58,649 nt of DNA, from positions 1 to 58,649 of the forward strand of contig CALXQH010000051.1 of the NCBI GenBank assembly GCA_944390525.1, in the 5' to 3' direction. Below the pieces are notes generated by a model. It was not told the DNA's origin, ran no database searches, and worked only from the letters and a program-made list of their open reading frames with translations. Positions 42,158-52,127 of the stretch are shown here, piece by piece. The DNA comes from an uncultured Clostridia bacterium (GTDB lineage: Bacteria > Bacillota > Clostridia > TANB77 > CAG-508). The translations under genes and the position numbers were made by a program. The stretch's first letter is position 1; every line of letters starts with the position of its first letter.

Positions 42158-42604
42158 ATGAAAGTAATATTACTACAAGATATAAAAGGTGTAGGAAAAA
42201 AAGATGAAGTAATAAATGCAAGTGATGGATATGCAAGAAACTTTTTATTTCCTAAAAATATGGCTTTAGAGGCCAGTAGTGAAAATATGAATAAACTAAA
42301 AGCAAAACAAGATGCTAACCAATATAAAAAATTGGTAGAGAAACAAGAAGCTCAAAAAATGGCTGAAAATTTAAAAACTATTATTTTAAAAATAAAAGTA
42401 AAAGCAGGCGAAAATCAAAAAATATTTGGATCTATTACTTCTAAAGAAATTTCTGAAAATTTAAAAGAACAATACAAAATACAAATAGATAAAAAGAAAA
42501 TAGAATTAAAAGAACCAATAAAAACTTTAGGATGTTTTTCTGTAATAATTAAATTATATGAAGGCGTTGTAGCAAACTTAAAAGTACAAATAATACCACA
42601 GTAA
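42158..42604 (+). CDS. rplI: 50S ribosomal protein L9
   Basis: 148 aa, normal length. The N-terminal RNA-binding domain shows V-I-L-L-Q-D-I-K-G-V-G-K-K and G-Y-A-R-N-F-L-F-P-K, then a long connecting helix and a C-terminal domain. AGAAAGGAG lies before the ATG. It sits between gdpP and dnaB. Confidence 0.97.
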   Translation: MKVILLQDIKGVGKKDEVINASDGYARNFLFPKNMALEASSENMNKLKAKQDANQYKKLVEKQEAQKMAENLKTIILKIKVKAGENQKIFGSITSKEISENLKEQYKIQIDKKKIELKEPIKTLGCFSVIIKLYEGVVANLKVQIIPQ

Positions 42605-42629
42605 AAATAATATTAATGGAGGCAAAATA

Positions 42630-43961
42630 ATGGAACTAGGGAAAATTCCACCACACGATATAGAAGCAGAGCAGGCTGTTATAGGTAGTATGCTAATAGA
42701 CAAAGACGCAATTATGTCTGCAGTTGAAGTACTAAAGCCAGAAGACTTTTATCGTGAGGATAATAAAATAATTTATGAAGCTATTTTAAATTTATACAAT
42801 CGTGCAGAACCTGTAGATATTATTACATTAAAAACAGAATTGCAAACTATGAAACAACTAGAAGCTGTTGGTGGACTAGAATATATAGCTCAACTTCCAG
42901 ATAAAGTTCCTACAACAGCAAATGTAGAACAATATATAAAAATAATAGAAGAAAAGTCAACTTTAAGAACTTTAATAAAAACTGCAAATGACTTAATTAG
43001 TTTAGGTTATGACCAAACTCAAGAAGTTGAAAATTTGCTAGATACAGCAGAAAGAAAAATATTTGATGTTATACAAGGTAGAAATCAAAAAGGATATACA
43101 TCTATAAAAGATATTTTAGTAGATACATTTACACAATTAGAGCAATTATATAATCAAAAACAACATATAACAGGTGTACCAACAGGATTTGCAGATTTAG
43201 ATTATATAACAGCTGGTCTTCACAAATCAGATTTGGTTATTGTTGCAGCAAGACCTGCTATGGGTAAATCTGCGTTTGCATTAAATTTGGCCACAAATGC
43301 AGCAGTAAAATCAAATATTCCTGTTGCTATATTTAGCTTAGAAATGTCAAAAGAACAAATGACAAACCGTATTTTATGTAGTGAGGCAATGGTTGACAGT
43401 AATAAAGTTAGAACAGGAAAAATAGAAGATGATGATTGGCAAAAGTTAGCTGAAGCATCTGGAAATTTATCACAAGCACAAATTTATATTGATGATACAC
43501 CAGGAATTTCTATAATGGAAATTAGAGCAAAAGCTAGAAAATTAAAATTAGAAAAAAATATAGGAATGATAGTTATTGATTATATTCAATTAGTACAAGC
43601 TAGTAGCCGTAAAAGTGGAAGCCGTGAACAAGAAATTTCTGAAATAAGTCGTTCTTTAAAAATATTAGCAAAAGAAATAAATGTACCTGTTATAGCATTA
43701 TCACAACTTTCTAGATCAGTTGAGCAAAGACCTGACCACAGACCAATGCTTTCAGATCTTCGTGAATCTGGAGCTATTGAACAAGATGCTGATATTGTTA
43801 TGTTTTTGTATAGAGATGATTATTATAATCCAGATTCTGATAAAAAAAATATAGCTGAAATTATTTTAGCAAAACATAGAGCTGGTTCTACAGGAACTGT
43901 TGAACTTTTATGGCTAGGAAATTATACTAAGTTTGCTAATTTAGATAAATATAGAGATTAA
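42630..43961 (+). CDS. dnaB: Replicative DNA helicase
   Basis: 443 aa. It has the N-terminal primase-interacting domain (P-H-D-I-E-A-E-Q-A-V-I-G-S-M) and the C-terminal RecA-like ATPase, with Walker A A-R-P-A-M-G-K-S-A, F-S-L-E-M-S, Walker B I-V-I-D-Y-I-Q-L and the final motif H-R-A-G-S-T-G-T. No intein. It unwinds the fork as a hexamer. It starts 25 bases after rplI. Confidence 0.97.
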   Translation: MELGKIPPHDIEAEQAVIGSMLIDKDAIMSAVEVLKPEDFYREDNKIIYEAILNLYNRAEPVDIITLKTELQTMKQLEAVGGLEYIAQLPDKVPTTANVEQYIKIIEEKSTLRTLIKTANDLISLGYDQTQEVENLLDTAERKIFDVIQGRNQKGYTSIKDILVDTFTQLEQLYNQKQHITGVPTGFADLDYITAGLHKSDLVIVAARPAMGKSAFALNLATNAAVKSNIPVAIFSLEMSKEQMTNRILCSEAMVDSNKVRTGKIEDDDWQKLAEASGNLSQAQIYIDDTPGISIMEIRAKARKLKLEKNIGMIVIDYIQLVQASSRKSGSREQEISEISRSLKILAKEINVPVIALSQLSRSVEQRPDHRPMLSDLRESGAIEQDADIVMFLYRDDYYNPDSDKKNIAEIILAKHRAGSTGTVELLWLGNYTKFANLDKYRD

Positions 43962-44013
43962 TTATTTAAAATAACCTACATAAGAGTTTAAAAATAATTT
44001 AAGGAAAGGTAAT

Positions 44014-45006
44014 ATGTTAAAACAAAAAATTATAGATACAATTAGTAAGTATAATTTAATACAAGAAGGAGATAAAATAGTAGTAGGAGTTTCGGGTGGA
44101 CCTGATTCAATGTGCTTATTAGATACCTTATATTATCTAAAAGCTAACTTACAAATAGAAATAATAGTAGCTCATATTAATCATATGATTAGAAAAGAAG
44201 CTGATGAAGAAACTGAATATGTAAAAAATTATTGCAATACAAGAAACATTAAATGTTATGTAAAAAAAGAGAATGTTATTAATTTAGCAAAAAAAGAAAA
44301 AATAGGTACAGAGGAAATGGGAAGAAAAATTCGCTATGAATTTTTCAAAGAAGTATTAAAAAAAGAAAATGCAAATAAAATTGCAACAGCTCATAATTTA
44401 AATGACAATGCAGAAACAGTGTTATTAAATATTTTAAGAGGAAGTGGAATTTCAGGTCTTAAAGGAATTGAAATAAAAAGGAGTAAATTTATTAGACCAT
44501 TAAGAGAATGTACAAGAGAAGAAATAGAAGAATATTGTGATAAGCAAAAATTAAATCCTAAAATTGATAAAACAAATTTTGAAAATATATACAATAGAAA
44601 TAAAATAAGAAATTCTTTAATACCATATTTACAAAAAGAGTTTAATTCAAATATATTAGAAACTTTAAACAGATTATCTGATATAGCTAAAGAAGAAGAA
44701 GAATATTTTGAGTCTGTTATTAGCAAAAAGTATGAAGCTTTAGAAATTGGGAAAAATGAAAAAGAGATTATATTAGATTTAAATAAATTTAATAAATTAC
44801 AAAAAGTTATAAAATCAAGAATTATTTTATATACTATTAATAAAGTAAATGGAAATATACAAGGTATTGGGAAAATACATATAGAAGATATCATTAAACT
44901 TTGCAAAAATAATATTGGTAATAAATATATAATGCCAAACAAAAATATAAAAATTTTTATAAATAAAGGAAAAATTTTTTTTATGGGTAATATTAATTTT
45001 CCGTAA
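44014..45006 (+). CDS. tilS: tRNA(Ile)-lysidine synthase, short form
   Basis: 330 aa. It adds lysine to C34 of the tRNA-Ile CAU anticodon, so that AUA is read. The PP-loop S-G-G-P-D-S is at 27-32, followed by H-I-N-H and T-A-H-N-L-N-D-N-A-E-T, R-G-S-G-I-S-G-L and R-P-L. The protein is shorter than the Bacillus or E. coli enzyme (430-470 aa) and appears to have only the catalytic domain and part of the linker domain. AUA is frequent in this genome, so the enzyme should be essential. Ribosome binding site AAGGAAAGG. Confidence 0.92.
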   Translation: MLKQKIIDTISKYNLIQEGDKIVVGVSGGPDSMCLLDTLYYLKANLQIEIIVAHINHMIRKEADEETEYVKNYCNTRNIKCYVKKENVINLAKKEKIGTEEMGRKIRYEFFKEVLKKENANKIATAHNLNDNAETVLLNILRGSGISGLKGIEIKRSKFIRPLRECTREEIEEYCDKQKLNPKIDKTNFENIYNRNKIRNSLIPYLQKEFNSNILETLNRLSDIAKEEEEYFESVISKKYEALEIGKNEKEIILDLNKFNKLQKVIKSRIILYTINKVNGNIQGIGKIHIEDIIKLCKNNIGNKYIMPNKNIKIFINKGKIFFMGNINFP

Positions 45007-45057
45007 GAAAAAGGTTGATACAGGCGAATTTGCTAAATGAAACTTTTGTGAAAATAC

Positions 45058-45086
45058 TTGAATTTAAAAATACAATATGTTATAGT
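45058..45086 (+). promoter_or_regulatory. Likely sigma-A promoter of ftsH
   Basis: TTGAAT (45058-45063), a 17-bp spacer and TATAGT (45081-45086), 40 bases before the start codon. Confidence 0.6.
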
Positions 45087-45126
45087 CTGTTATATTAAAA
45101 CAAGTAAATTATAAGGAGGATACAAC

Positions 45127-46950
45127 TTGAAAAATAGTATAAAAACACTAGCTATGTGGCTAATTATTGGAATTATTTTAATAGTATTAATTAGTTCTAT
45201 TATAGAAAATACAGATAATAAACTAGCTTATTCTGAATTAATTGCAAAAATTGAAACTGGAGAAGTAAAAGAAATTACCTTATCATCAGATGGGGTTAAA
45301 GCAGAAGTAAAACTAAAAGATGAAAATTTTTTAAAGGAAGTAAATATACCAAGTGTAGATAATTTAATGGAAAGCTTAAATGAAAGCATGAGAGCCGGAA
45401 CAGTTAAAGTATCTGAAAAATCAGAATCTATATGGATGCTAATTTTAAGTTTATTAACACCATTTGGACTACTTGTTATATTTTTTATTTTCTGGTTTAT
45501 ACTTATGGGAGGTATGCAAGGAGGAAATAGTGGCGGAGCAGGAAAATCAATGTCATTTGGAAAAAGCCGTGCCAGAATGATTAACCCAGCAGATAAAAAT
45601 AGAGTAACTTTTGACGACGTTGCCGGTGTAGATGAAGAAAAAGAAGAATTAGAAGAAATAGTAGAATTTTTAAAAAATCCTAGAAAATTTACAGAAATGG
45701 GAGCAAGAATCCCAAAAGGTGTTTTATTAGTAGGACATCCTGGAACAGGAAAAACATTATTAGCAAAAGCAGTAGCAGGAGAAGCAGGAGTACCATTTTT
45801 CTTTATAAGTGGTTCAGATTTTGTAGAAATGTTTGTTGGTGTTGGAGCTTCAAGAGTTAGAGATTTATTTGAAGAAGCAAAGAAAAAAGCACCTTGTATT
45901 ATATTTATAGATGAAATTGATGCAGTAGGACGTCAAAGAGGAGCAGGTTTAGGTGGAGGACATGATGAAAGAGAACAAACATTAAATCAATTATTAGTTG
46001 AAATGGATGGATTTTCTGCAAACGAAGGAGTTATAGTACTAGCAGCAACTAATAGACCAGATATCTTAGATAAAGCTTTATTAAGACCAGGAAGATTTGA
46101 TAGACAAATAGTAGTTTCAAACCCAGATGTAAAAGCAAGAGAGCAAATATTAGAAGTACACAGTAGAAAGAAAAAATTAGCTGAAGATGTGGACTTAAAA
46201 ACAATAGCAAAAAATACTTCAGGATTTTCAGGAGCAGATTTAGAGAATGTTTTAAATGAAGCCGCACTTTTAGCAGCTAGAAGAAACTTAAGTCAAATAG
46301 GCATGGCAGAAGTAGAAGATGCTATGGTAAAAGTAACAATGGGACCTGAAAAAAGAACAAGAGTAAGAAGTGAAAAAGAACAAAAATTAGTAGCTTTTCA
46401 TGAAGCTGGCCATGCAGTAGTAAGTAGATTTTTACCAACACAAGATCCTGTACACCAAATTTCTATTATACCAAGAGGAATGGCGGGTGGATATACAATG
46501 TATCGTCCAACAGAGGATAAATCGTTTATGTCTAGAACAGAAATGGTAGAAAATATAATATCGCTTCTTGGAGGTAGAGTAGCAGAAAAACTAGTATTAG
46601 ATGATATTTCAACTGGAGCAAGCAATGACATTGAAAGAGCAACACAAATAGCTAGAAATATGGTTACAAAATATGGAATGAGTGAAAAAATAGGTACTAT
46701 TACTTTAGGTTCTAATCAAGAAGAAGTTTTTTTAGGAAGAGATTTTGCTCAAGCTAAGGAATATTCAGAAGAAACAGCTGCATTAGTAGATGAAGAAGTA
46801 AAAAGTATTATAGATTTTGCATACAAAAAAGCAGCAGAAATATTGCAAGCTAATATGGATAAGTTAACTAAAGTTGCAAATGTTCTTTTAGAAAAAGAAA
46901 AAATTGATGGCGAAGAATTTGATGAAATATTCAATCAAGAAAATGAATAA
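45127..46950 (+). CDS. ftsH: ATP-dependent membrane zinc metalloprotease FtsH
   Basis: 607 aa from TTG 45127, behind AAGGAGG. Two membrane helices (about 8-25, 98-125) flank a small outside domain. The AAA module has a Walker A at 203-210 that reads G-H-P-G-T-G-K-T, with His where most FtsH have Pro, Walker B I-I-F-I-D-E-I-D, and the second region of homology [10 protein letters not shown]. The M41 zinc site H-E-A-G-H is at 425-429. It is a quality-control protease at the membrane, also tied to sporulation in Firmicutes. It follows tilS as in many Firmicutes, although hpt is missing between them. Confidence 0.97.
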   Translation: MKNSIKTLAMWLIIGIILIVLISSIIENTDNKLAYSELIAKIETGEVKEITLSSDGVKAEVKLKDENFLKEVNIPSVDNLMESLNESMRAGTVKVSEKSESIWMLILSLLTPFGLLVIFFIFWFILMGGMQGGNSGGAGKSMSFGKSRARMINPADKNRVTFDDVAGVDEEKEELEEIVEFLKNPRKFTEMGARIPKGVLLVGHPGTGKTLLAKAVAGEAGVPFFFISGSDFVEMFVGVGASRVRDLFEEAKKKAPCIIFIDEIDAVGRQRGAGLGGGHDEREQTLNQLLVEMDGFSANEGVIVLAATNRPDILDKALLRPGRFDRQIVVSNPDVKAREQILEVHSRKKKLAEDVDLKTIAKNTSGFSGADLENVLNEAALLAARRNLSQIGMAEVEDAMVKVTMGPEKRTRVRSEKEQKLVAFHEAGHAVVSRFLPTQDPVHQISIIPRGMAGGYTMYRPTEDKSFMSRTEMVENIISLLGGRVAEKLVLDDISTGASNDIERATQIARNMVTKYGMSEKIGTITLGSNQEEVFLGRDFAQAKEYSEETAALVDEEVKSIIDFAYKKAAEILQANMDKLTKVANVLLEKEKIDGEEFDEIFNQENE

Positions 46951-46953
46951 AAT

Positions 46954-46989
46954 AAAAAACACTGAGATTTTGTTATCTCAGTGTTTTTT
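46954..46989. terminator. Bidirectional terminator between ftsH and the reverse PBP gene
   Basis: A perfect 15-bp stem (46954-46968 with 46975-46989, loop TTTGTT) lies between two convergent genes, with T runs on both strands. Confidence 0.85.
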
Positions 46990-46992
46990 AAG

Positions 46993-49191
46993 CTAATTAC
47001 CCAAAGTAACTTTAATTACCGTTCCTTCTTCTACAGATGTATTGGCAATAGGATCTTGACTAACAACTGTGCCTGAACCAAGTATTAAGTAATTTAAATT
47101 TCTTTCTTTTAATAAATTTTTTACTTGTGATGCAGACTTTCCTATTAAATCTGGAACCTGTTTTGATACACGTGTATTTTCAGTTTCAGTATATAATTTA
47201 ACAATAGAACCTTTTACTAGTTCAGAACCTTTTACTGGATATTGCTGAGTAACAATATCAGAAGAATCTGCAGAAGTACTACAAGTAAAACCATTTTTTT
47301 CTAATAATTTTTTAGCTTCTGCTACAGTTTTATTAACTACATTAGGCAAAGTAACTGTACTATAAGAAGAACTATCTGAATTATCGGAAGATACTTGCAA
47401 ATATGGTAATACTTCACTTAAAATTTGACTAGCTACAGGAGCTGCAACAGCACTACCTTGATGTCCTTTAGAACCTTGAGGATCATAAAGTGTTATTAAT
47501 AATACTACTTCAGGATTTTCAGTAGGAGAAATTGCTAAAAAGGAAGCAGTATAACCTTCAGATTCATTAGAAGGATCTGGCTCAGAAGTTCCAGTTTTTC
47601 CGGCTATAGAATATCCTTTTACTTTAGCGTTTGAACCAGTACCATCTGTTACAACTGATTCTAACATATCTAGCATTTCAGAAGCTGTTTTTTCTGAAAT
47701 AACTTGCCTAACTTGTACAGGTTCAATAGTGGTAACTGCACCTGTATCAGTATTTTTTACTTCTTTAACAATTCTAGGTTGCATTAAAATACCATTATTT
47801 GCTATACTACAAGCAGCTGTTATCATTTGAAGAGGAGTTATTTTAAATCTTTGCCCAAATGACATTGTAGCAAGTTCAACTGGGCCTACATCTTCTAAAT
47901 CCCAAAAAATAGAAGAACTATATTCGCCTATAGTAGCTATTCCAGTTTGATCAAAAAATCCAAAAGCGCCATAATATTTATAACAAGTAGCAGCTTTAAT
48001 AATATTATTAATTTGAACAAATGCAGGATTACAAGAATTTTCTAAAGCCTCTCTCAAACTTTGAGATCCATGTCCAGCTCTATGAGAGCATAATATTTTA
48101 GTATCATAAACTGTTTGATATCCTTTACAAGTATATACATCAGCAACATCTGGAGAAGCTAAGTTTTCTTCTAATGCAATGGAAGCAGTGATAATTTTGA
48201 AAACAGAGCCTGGTTCATAAGTGTCTGTAATAGCGCGATTACGATATAAACTATTTAAGATATTATTTTTTTCAGAAGAAGTCATTTTATTCCACTCTTC
48301 TTTACTAATATAGCTTGGCATATCAAAAGGAGAATTAAGATTATAATCAGGATAAGTTGCCATAGCTAAAATATCTCCATTTTTAGGATTCATTATAATT
48401 ACATTACCGCCACGTCCACAATCATTTTCAATACAAGCTTGTTTTAAATATTTTTCTGCTATACTTTGTATATTAGCATCAATAGTTAATGTTATATCAC
48501 TGCCATTCTCAGCAGATATATACATTTGATTGCTATCAGGAATAAATTCTTGGATAGCATCCTGAGAAGTAACAACCTTTCCAGGAGTACCAGTTAAAAC
48601 ATCATCCCAAGCAGATTCTAACCCCTCTAATCCCTGATTCATATCACCACAAAAACCTATTAAAGAAGAAGCTAGATTTTCATATGGATAATATCTTTTA
48701 GTATCTTCGTCAATATTAATTCCAGAATAAATTTCTTCGGACTCCATCCATTCCTTTAGCTTATCAATTTTATCTTTTTCTACTTTTTTGGCAATAGTAT
48801 AATAACTAGAATCACTAGATACTTTTTCTAAAGTTTCTTCATAGTTTAATTCAAAAATATCTGAAAAGGCTTTTGCAACTTTCTCTTTTAAAAGCTTTGT
48901 TTCTTCTTCATTTATTTTTCCATCTTTTTCTACTATAATAGAGTTTGGAGAGATGCTTACTGTATCTACCTGAGCGCTTACAGCTAAAGGCTTTCCTGTA
49001 GAATCATAAATTGTTCCTCTTTTAGGGCTAATTGTACGACTAGTAATTAATTGATCATACATTTGTTTTTTTAAATCAGCTCCTTTTACAAATTGAAGAA
49101 AAGCAATACGAAGAAGAAGTAAAAATAAAAGAATAAAAATTATAAGCATTGCAATTCTTAATTTTTTAGAAATATTAGACTTTTTTTCCAT
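46993..49191 (-). CDS. SpoVD/FtsI-type penicillin-binding protein with two PASTA domains
   Basis: 732 aa class B PBP (transpeptidase only). It has an N-terminal membrane helix (about 11-34), a dimerisation domain with P-K-R-G-T-I-Y-D and the transpeptidase domain. Catalytic motifs are S329-V-F-K332, S386-C-N388 and K532-T-G-T535. Two PASTA domains follow (about 600-665 and 668-732). It is similar over its whole length to the PBP at 52731-54899 in the dcw cluster, for example I-N-I-D-E-D-T-K-R-Y-Y-P-Y in both. One probably serves cell division and the other spore cortex synthesis; the sequence does not say which. It is transcribed after the HD-GYP gene (spacing 16 bases). Confidence 0.93.
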   Translation of the reverse strand: MEKKSNISKKLRIAMLIIFILLFLLLLRIAFLQFVKGADLKKQMYDQLITSRTISPKRGTIYDSTGKPLAVSAQVDTVSISPNSIIVEKDGKINEEETKLLKEKVAKAFSDIFELNYEETLEKVSSDSSYYTIAKKVEKDKIDKLKEWMESEEIYSGINIDEDTKRYYPYENLASSLIGFCGDMNQGLEGLESAWDDVLTGTPGKVVTSQDAIQEFIPDSNQMYISAENGSDITLTIDANIQSIAEKYLKQACIENDCGRGGNVIIMNPKNGDILAMATYPDYNLNSPFDMPSYISKEEWNKMTSSEKNNILNSLYRNRAITDTYEPGSVFKIITASIALEENLASPDVADVYTCKGYQTVYDTKILCSHRAGHGSQSLREALENSCNPAFVQINNIIKAATCYKYYGAFGFFDQTGIATIGEYSSSIFWDLEDVGPVELATMSFGQRFKITPLQMITAACSIANNGILMQPRIVKEVKNTDTGAVTTIEPVQVRQVISEKTASEMLDMLESVVTDGTGSNAKVKGYSIAGKTGTSEPDPSNESEGYTASFLAISPTENPEVVLLITLYDPQGSKGHQGSAVAAPVASQILSEVLPYLQVSSDNSDSSSYSTVTLPNVVNKTVAEAKKLLEKNGFTCSTSADSSDIVTQQYPVKGSELVKGSIVKLYTETENTRVSKQVPDLIGKSASQVKNLLKERNLNYLILGSGTVVSQDPIANTSVEEGTVIKVTLGN

Positions 49192-49207
49192 TTTTCCTCC
49201 TTTACTC

Positions 49208-50146
49208 TTAAACTCTTAATTTTTTTATTATTTTTATTTCATTATATAATTTTTTAATAACATCTTCACGAACCGCTAAAGCCTTATTATATTCTAACAA
49301 TATTGTTGTATAATTATCAAAGGTTTCTCCCTCTTGAAATAAAAGTTTCATACCTTCATGATAATAATCCTTATTTTTTTGTTTATTAGAACTGTTAGCT
49401 TTTTTATCATAAGTTTCTATTACTTTTAAACGCTTAATTTGTTGTTTTAAATATTCAACATAATCCATAACACAACTAATTTCATATAAAGTGTCATCTA
49501 TAACAACTTTAAATAATTTTTTTAAAATTAGTCCATTTATTTTTCCCAATTTTTCTTTTGCCGATAATTGATCTAAAGCCACAAATTTAGGATCTGGTTT
49601 AGTATCTTTAATTAAATCTTTTAATGTTTCAGAAATATTAACATGAGTAGTATATTGCCTCTTAGTAACAATAGCATCATATTCATCAGCAACACGAATA
49701 ATTTGAGCCTCATAAGGAATATCTTTTTTAGTAATTCCATTTGGATAACCGCTTCCATCAAGAGACTCATGGTGATCTAAAGCTGCTAAAGCATAGGGAC
49801 GTAGTTTAGTATCTTTCATACATAAATTATATCCTAAAGTAGTGTGAGTTTTAATAATTTCATATTCTTCAGAAGTTAATCTTTCTGGTTTATTTAAAAT
49901 TTTGATAGGAATAAACAACTTACCAATATCGTGTAAATATCCACCAATAATACAATGAACAGTAAAAGATTGCTTACACCTTAAATATTCACATATTCTA
50001 CAACATAAATTAGCAACATTTTCACTATGTTTTCTAGTAAAAGGATCTAATTTTTCTAATACTTGCAATTCATATTGCATAATCTGATTTAAGTTATAAG
50101 ACTTTAAATTGACTGGACTATAAAAATCAAACTTATTTTCAAACAT
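49208..50146 (-). CDS. HD-GYP domain protein, probable cyclic-di-GMP phosphodiesterase
   Basis: 312 aa, cytoplasmic. The HD-GYP domain spans about 20-190, with H-D at 72-73 (L-H-D-I-G-K) and the diagnostic H-H-E-S-L-D-G-S-G-Y-P at 125-135, followed by R-V-A-D-E-Y-D-A-I. All expected metal ligands appear to be present, so it should hydrolyse c-di-GMP or a related dinucleotide. The C-terminal 100 residues are charged and helical with no known sensor domain. It is divergent from mraZ and co-oriented with a PBP gene. Confidence 0.9.
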   Translation of the reverse strand: MFENKFDFYSPVNLKSYNLNQIMQYELQVLEKLDPFTRKHSENVANLCCRICEYLRCKQSFTVHCIIGGYLHDIGKLFIPIKILNKPERLTSEEYEIIKTHTTLGYNLCMKDTKLRPYALAALDHHESLDGSGYPNGITKKDIPYEAQIIRVADEYDAIVTKRQYTTHVNISETLKDLIKDTKPDPKFVALDQLSAKEKLGKINGLILKKLFKVVIDDTLYEISCVMDYVEYLKQQIKRLKVIETYDKKANSSNKQKNKDYYHEGMKLLFQEGETFDNYTTILLEYNKALAVREDVIKKLYNEIKIIKKLRV

Positions 50147-50293
50147 AGATTTCTCCTTTGTTAATGTATTAATATTATAATACTATAAAAATAAATTAAA
50201 GGCAATAAAAAGCATTAGAAAAACTGTTTTTATTTAAATATTAATAATTTAAAATAATATTTTATAAAAAAATAAAAAAATTTAAAAAAACAC

Positions 50294-50322
50294 TTGCTAT
50301 TTTTGATATGTTGTATTAAAAT
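50294..50322 (+). promoter_or_regulatory. Likely promoter of the dcw cluster
   Basis: TTGCTA (50294-50299), a 17-bp spacer and TAAAAT (50317-50322), just upstream of three MraZ boxes. Transcription would begin within or next to the boxes. Confidence 0.6.
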
Positions 50323-50329
50323 TTAATTG

Positions 50330-50359
50330 AAGTGGAGAGAAGTGGTGAAAAGTGGATTA
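50330..50359 (+). promoter_or_regulatory. Three tandem MraZ-binding boxes
   Basis: AAGTGGAGAG, AAGTGGTGAA and AAGTGGATTA are three direct repeats at exact 10-bp spacing, one helix turn. This matches the known architecture of MraZ operators, which repeat a G-T-G-G-type core every 10 bp. They lie between the promoter and the mraZ start codon, as expected for autoregulation of the cluster. Confidence 0.88.
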
Positions 50360-50381
50360 AAATGTTAAAGGGGTGAGAAAA

Positions 50382-50813
50382 GTGTTAATAGGTGAATATG
50401 AACATTCTCTTGATGTAAAAGGTAGATTAATTTTACCTGCAAAAATAAGAGAAGACATGGGAGAAAAATTCATAATTACAAAAGGTTTAGATGGATGTTT
50501 ATTTGGCTTTTCTCAAACAGAATGGACAAATTTTGAAGAAAAATTAAAAACACTTACACTTACTAATAAAAATGATAGAGATTATGTAAGGTTTTTCTTA
50601 TCTGGTGCTACAGAATGTGAAATTGACAAACAAGGCAGATTTTTAATTTCAGCAAATTTAAGAGAATATGCAAACTTAGAAAAAGATTCTGTAATTATTG
50701 GTGTAGGTACTAGAATTGAAATTTGGAATAAAGATAAATGGAAATCTTATAATAGCGATGAAAATATTTCTGCAGATGAAATTGCAGAAAATATGACAAT
50801 GCTTGGTATATAG
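50382..50813 (+). CDS. mraZ: Transcriptional regulator MraZ
   Basis: 143 aa from GTG 50382, 6 bases after AAGGGGTG; the in-frame GTG at 50373 is part of the ribosome binding site. This gives the standard start [14 protein letters not shown] and the same length as the Bacillus protein. Two AbrB-like swapped-hairpin repeats are present: [13 protein letters not shown] at about residue 10 and [13 protein letters not shown] at about residue 83. It forms a ring and binds the boxes at 50330 to control the dcw cluster. Confidence 0.96.
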   Translation: MLIGEYEHSLDVKGRLILPAKIREDMGEKFIITKGLDGCLFGFSQTEWTNFEEKLKTLTLTNKNDRDYVRFFLSGATECEIDKQGRFLISANLREYANLEKDSVIIGVGTRIEIWNKDKWKSYNSDENISADEIAENMTMLGI

Positions 50814-51160
50814 CTTAAAAGCTTATATAAATTATACAAAAGAAGAAAATGTACAAAAGATAAAATTTTACAAAAGACAAGTTATTAAGTTTATACAAAA
50901 GATAAAGTTTACTAAAGAAAAATATACAAATGAAAAAGTGAGTGTCAAAAAAGACATTAATTTCTAAAGAAAAATTACTAGTTACTAATGTAAAAAATAA
51001 AATATACAAAAGAAATTATAGAAAATTTTTTCCTTACCCTACTAAAGAAGAGTTAGAATAAAAACAAAAGATAAACAATTTAAAAATGTAGCATACAGTT
51101 GGTATATAAATACCAACTGATTGTGCTATTTTAATAAAGAAGGGAAATTTTTATATACTT
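50814..51160. repeat. Intergenic region with about nine degenerate TACAAAAGA repeats
   Basis: 347 bp between mraZ and rsmH, which usually lie close together. TACAAAAGA or near-copies start at 50835, 50852, 50869, 50894, 50910 (TACTAAAGA), 50925 (TACAAATGA), 51005 and 51040 (TACTAAAGA); 51064 has ACAAAAGA. The first three are exactly 17 bp apart. All are on the plus strand. No open frame of either strand looks real. A hairpin follows at 51089. Confidence 0.6.
51089..51135 (+). terminator. Terminator-like or attenuator hairpin upstream of rsmH
   Basis: AGTTGGTAT (51097-51105) pairs with 51110-51118 around ATAA, and the outer TAGCA/TGCTA pair extends it (51089-51093, 51124-51128). A weak T-rich end (TTTTAAT) follows. 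It could end part of the mraZ transcript or process the mRNA before rsmH. Confidence 0.5.
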
Positions 51161-52099
51161 ATGGAATTTAAGCATGAATCAGTTTTATTAAAAGAATGTA
51201 TACAAGCACTTAAAATTAAAGAAGATGGAATTTATGTAGATGGGACTTTAGGTGGTGCAGGGCACAGTGAAGAAATTTTAAAAAATTTGTCAAACAAAGG
51301 CAAACTAATAGGAATTGATAGAGATGAACAAGCTTTAAAAGCTGCATCTGAGAAGCTAAAGAAATATAACAACGTAATTTATATACATAATAATCATGAT
51401 AATATAAAAAATATATTGCAAGAACTTAATATAGATAAGGTAGATGGAATATTATTAGATTTAGGAGTTTCTTCATATCAATTAGATGAAAGAGCAAGAG
51501 GATTTAGTTATATGGGAGACAGCCCATTAGATATGAGAATGGATACTTCAACCGGTATTACTGCTAAAGAAATTATAAATACTTATACTGAAGAAAATTT
51601 AGCAAGTATTATTTGGGAATATGGAGAAGAAAAATTTGCTAAACAAATAGCAAAAAACATTATTATAGCACGTAACAAAAAAACAATAGATACTACGCAA
51701 GAATTGGTTAAAATTATAGAAAACTCTATACCAAAAAATAAACAAAAAAATGGACATCCAGCCAAAAAAACTTTTCAAGCAATTAGAATAGAAGTAAATA
51801 ATGAAATAAAACCATTATATCAAACAATTATAAATAGTGTGCAATGCTTAAAACAAGGTGGAAGGTTAGTAGTAATTACTTTTCATTCTTTAGAGGATAG
51901 GGCTGTAAAAAATGCTATGATAGATTTACAAGGAAAATGTACTTGTCCAAGTGATTTACCTTATTGTATTTGTAATTATAAATCATTTGGAAAAATTATA
52001 AATAATAAACCTATTATAGCGAAACAAGAAGAAATAAAGAGAAATTCAAGAGCTAAGAGTGCAAAAGCAAGAATTTTTGAAAGAATAGATAAAAATTAA
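51161..52099 (+). CDS. rsmH: 16S rRNA (cytosine1402-N4)-methyltransferase
   Basis: 312 aa, the usual length of RsmH (MraW). SAM-binding motif Y-V-D-G-T-L-G-G-A-G-H is near residue 25; G-I-L-L-D-L-G-V-S-S-Y-Q-L-D and F-Q-A-I-R-I-E-V-N are also conserved. Start ATG 51161 gives the standard H-E-S-V-L-L-K-E beginning, although the AGGG site is about 16 bases upstream, which is unusually far. The next gene starts 28 bases after the stop. Confidence 0.96.
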   Translation: MEFKHESVLLKECIQALKIKEDGIYVDGTLGGAGHSEEILKNLSNKGKLIGIDRDEQALKAASEKLKKYNNVIYIHNNHDNIKNILQELNIDKVDGILLDLGVSSYQLDERARGFSYMGDSPLDMRMDTSTGITAKEIINTYTEENLASIIWEYGEEKFAKQIAKNIIIARNKKTIDTTQELVKIIENSIPKNKQKNGHPAKKTFQAIRIEVNNEIKPLYQTIINSVQCLKQGGRLVVITFHSLEDRAVKNAMIDLQGKCTCPSDLPYCICNYKSFGKIINNKPIIAKQEEIKRNSRAKSAKARIFERIDKN

Positions 52100-52127
52100 A
52101 AATACAAAAGGAAAAGAGGTGAAGTTT

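Noticed and set aside
50815..51009. Reverse-strand open frame of 64 codons between mraZ and rsmH
   Set aside because: It is a Phe/Leu/Ile-rich translation of A-rich repeats with no ribosome binding site or homology.
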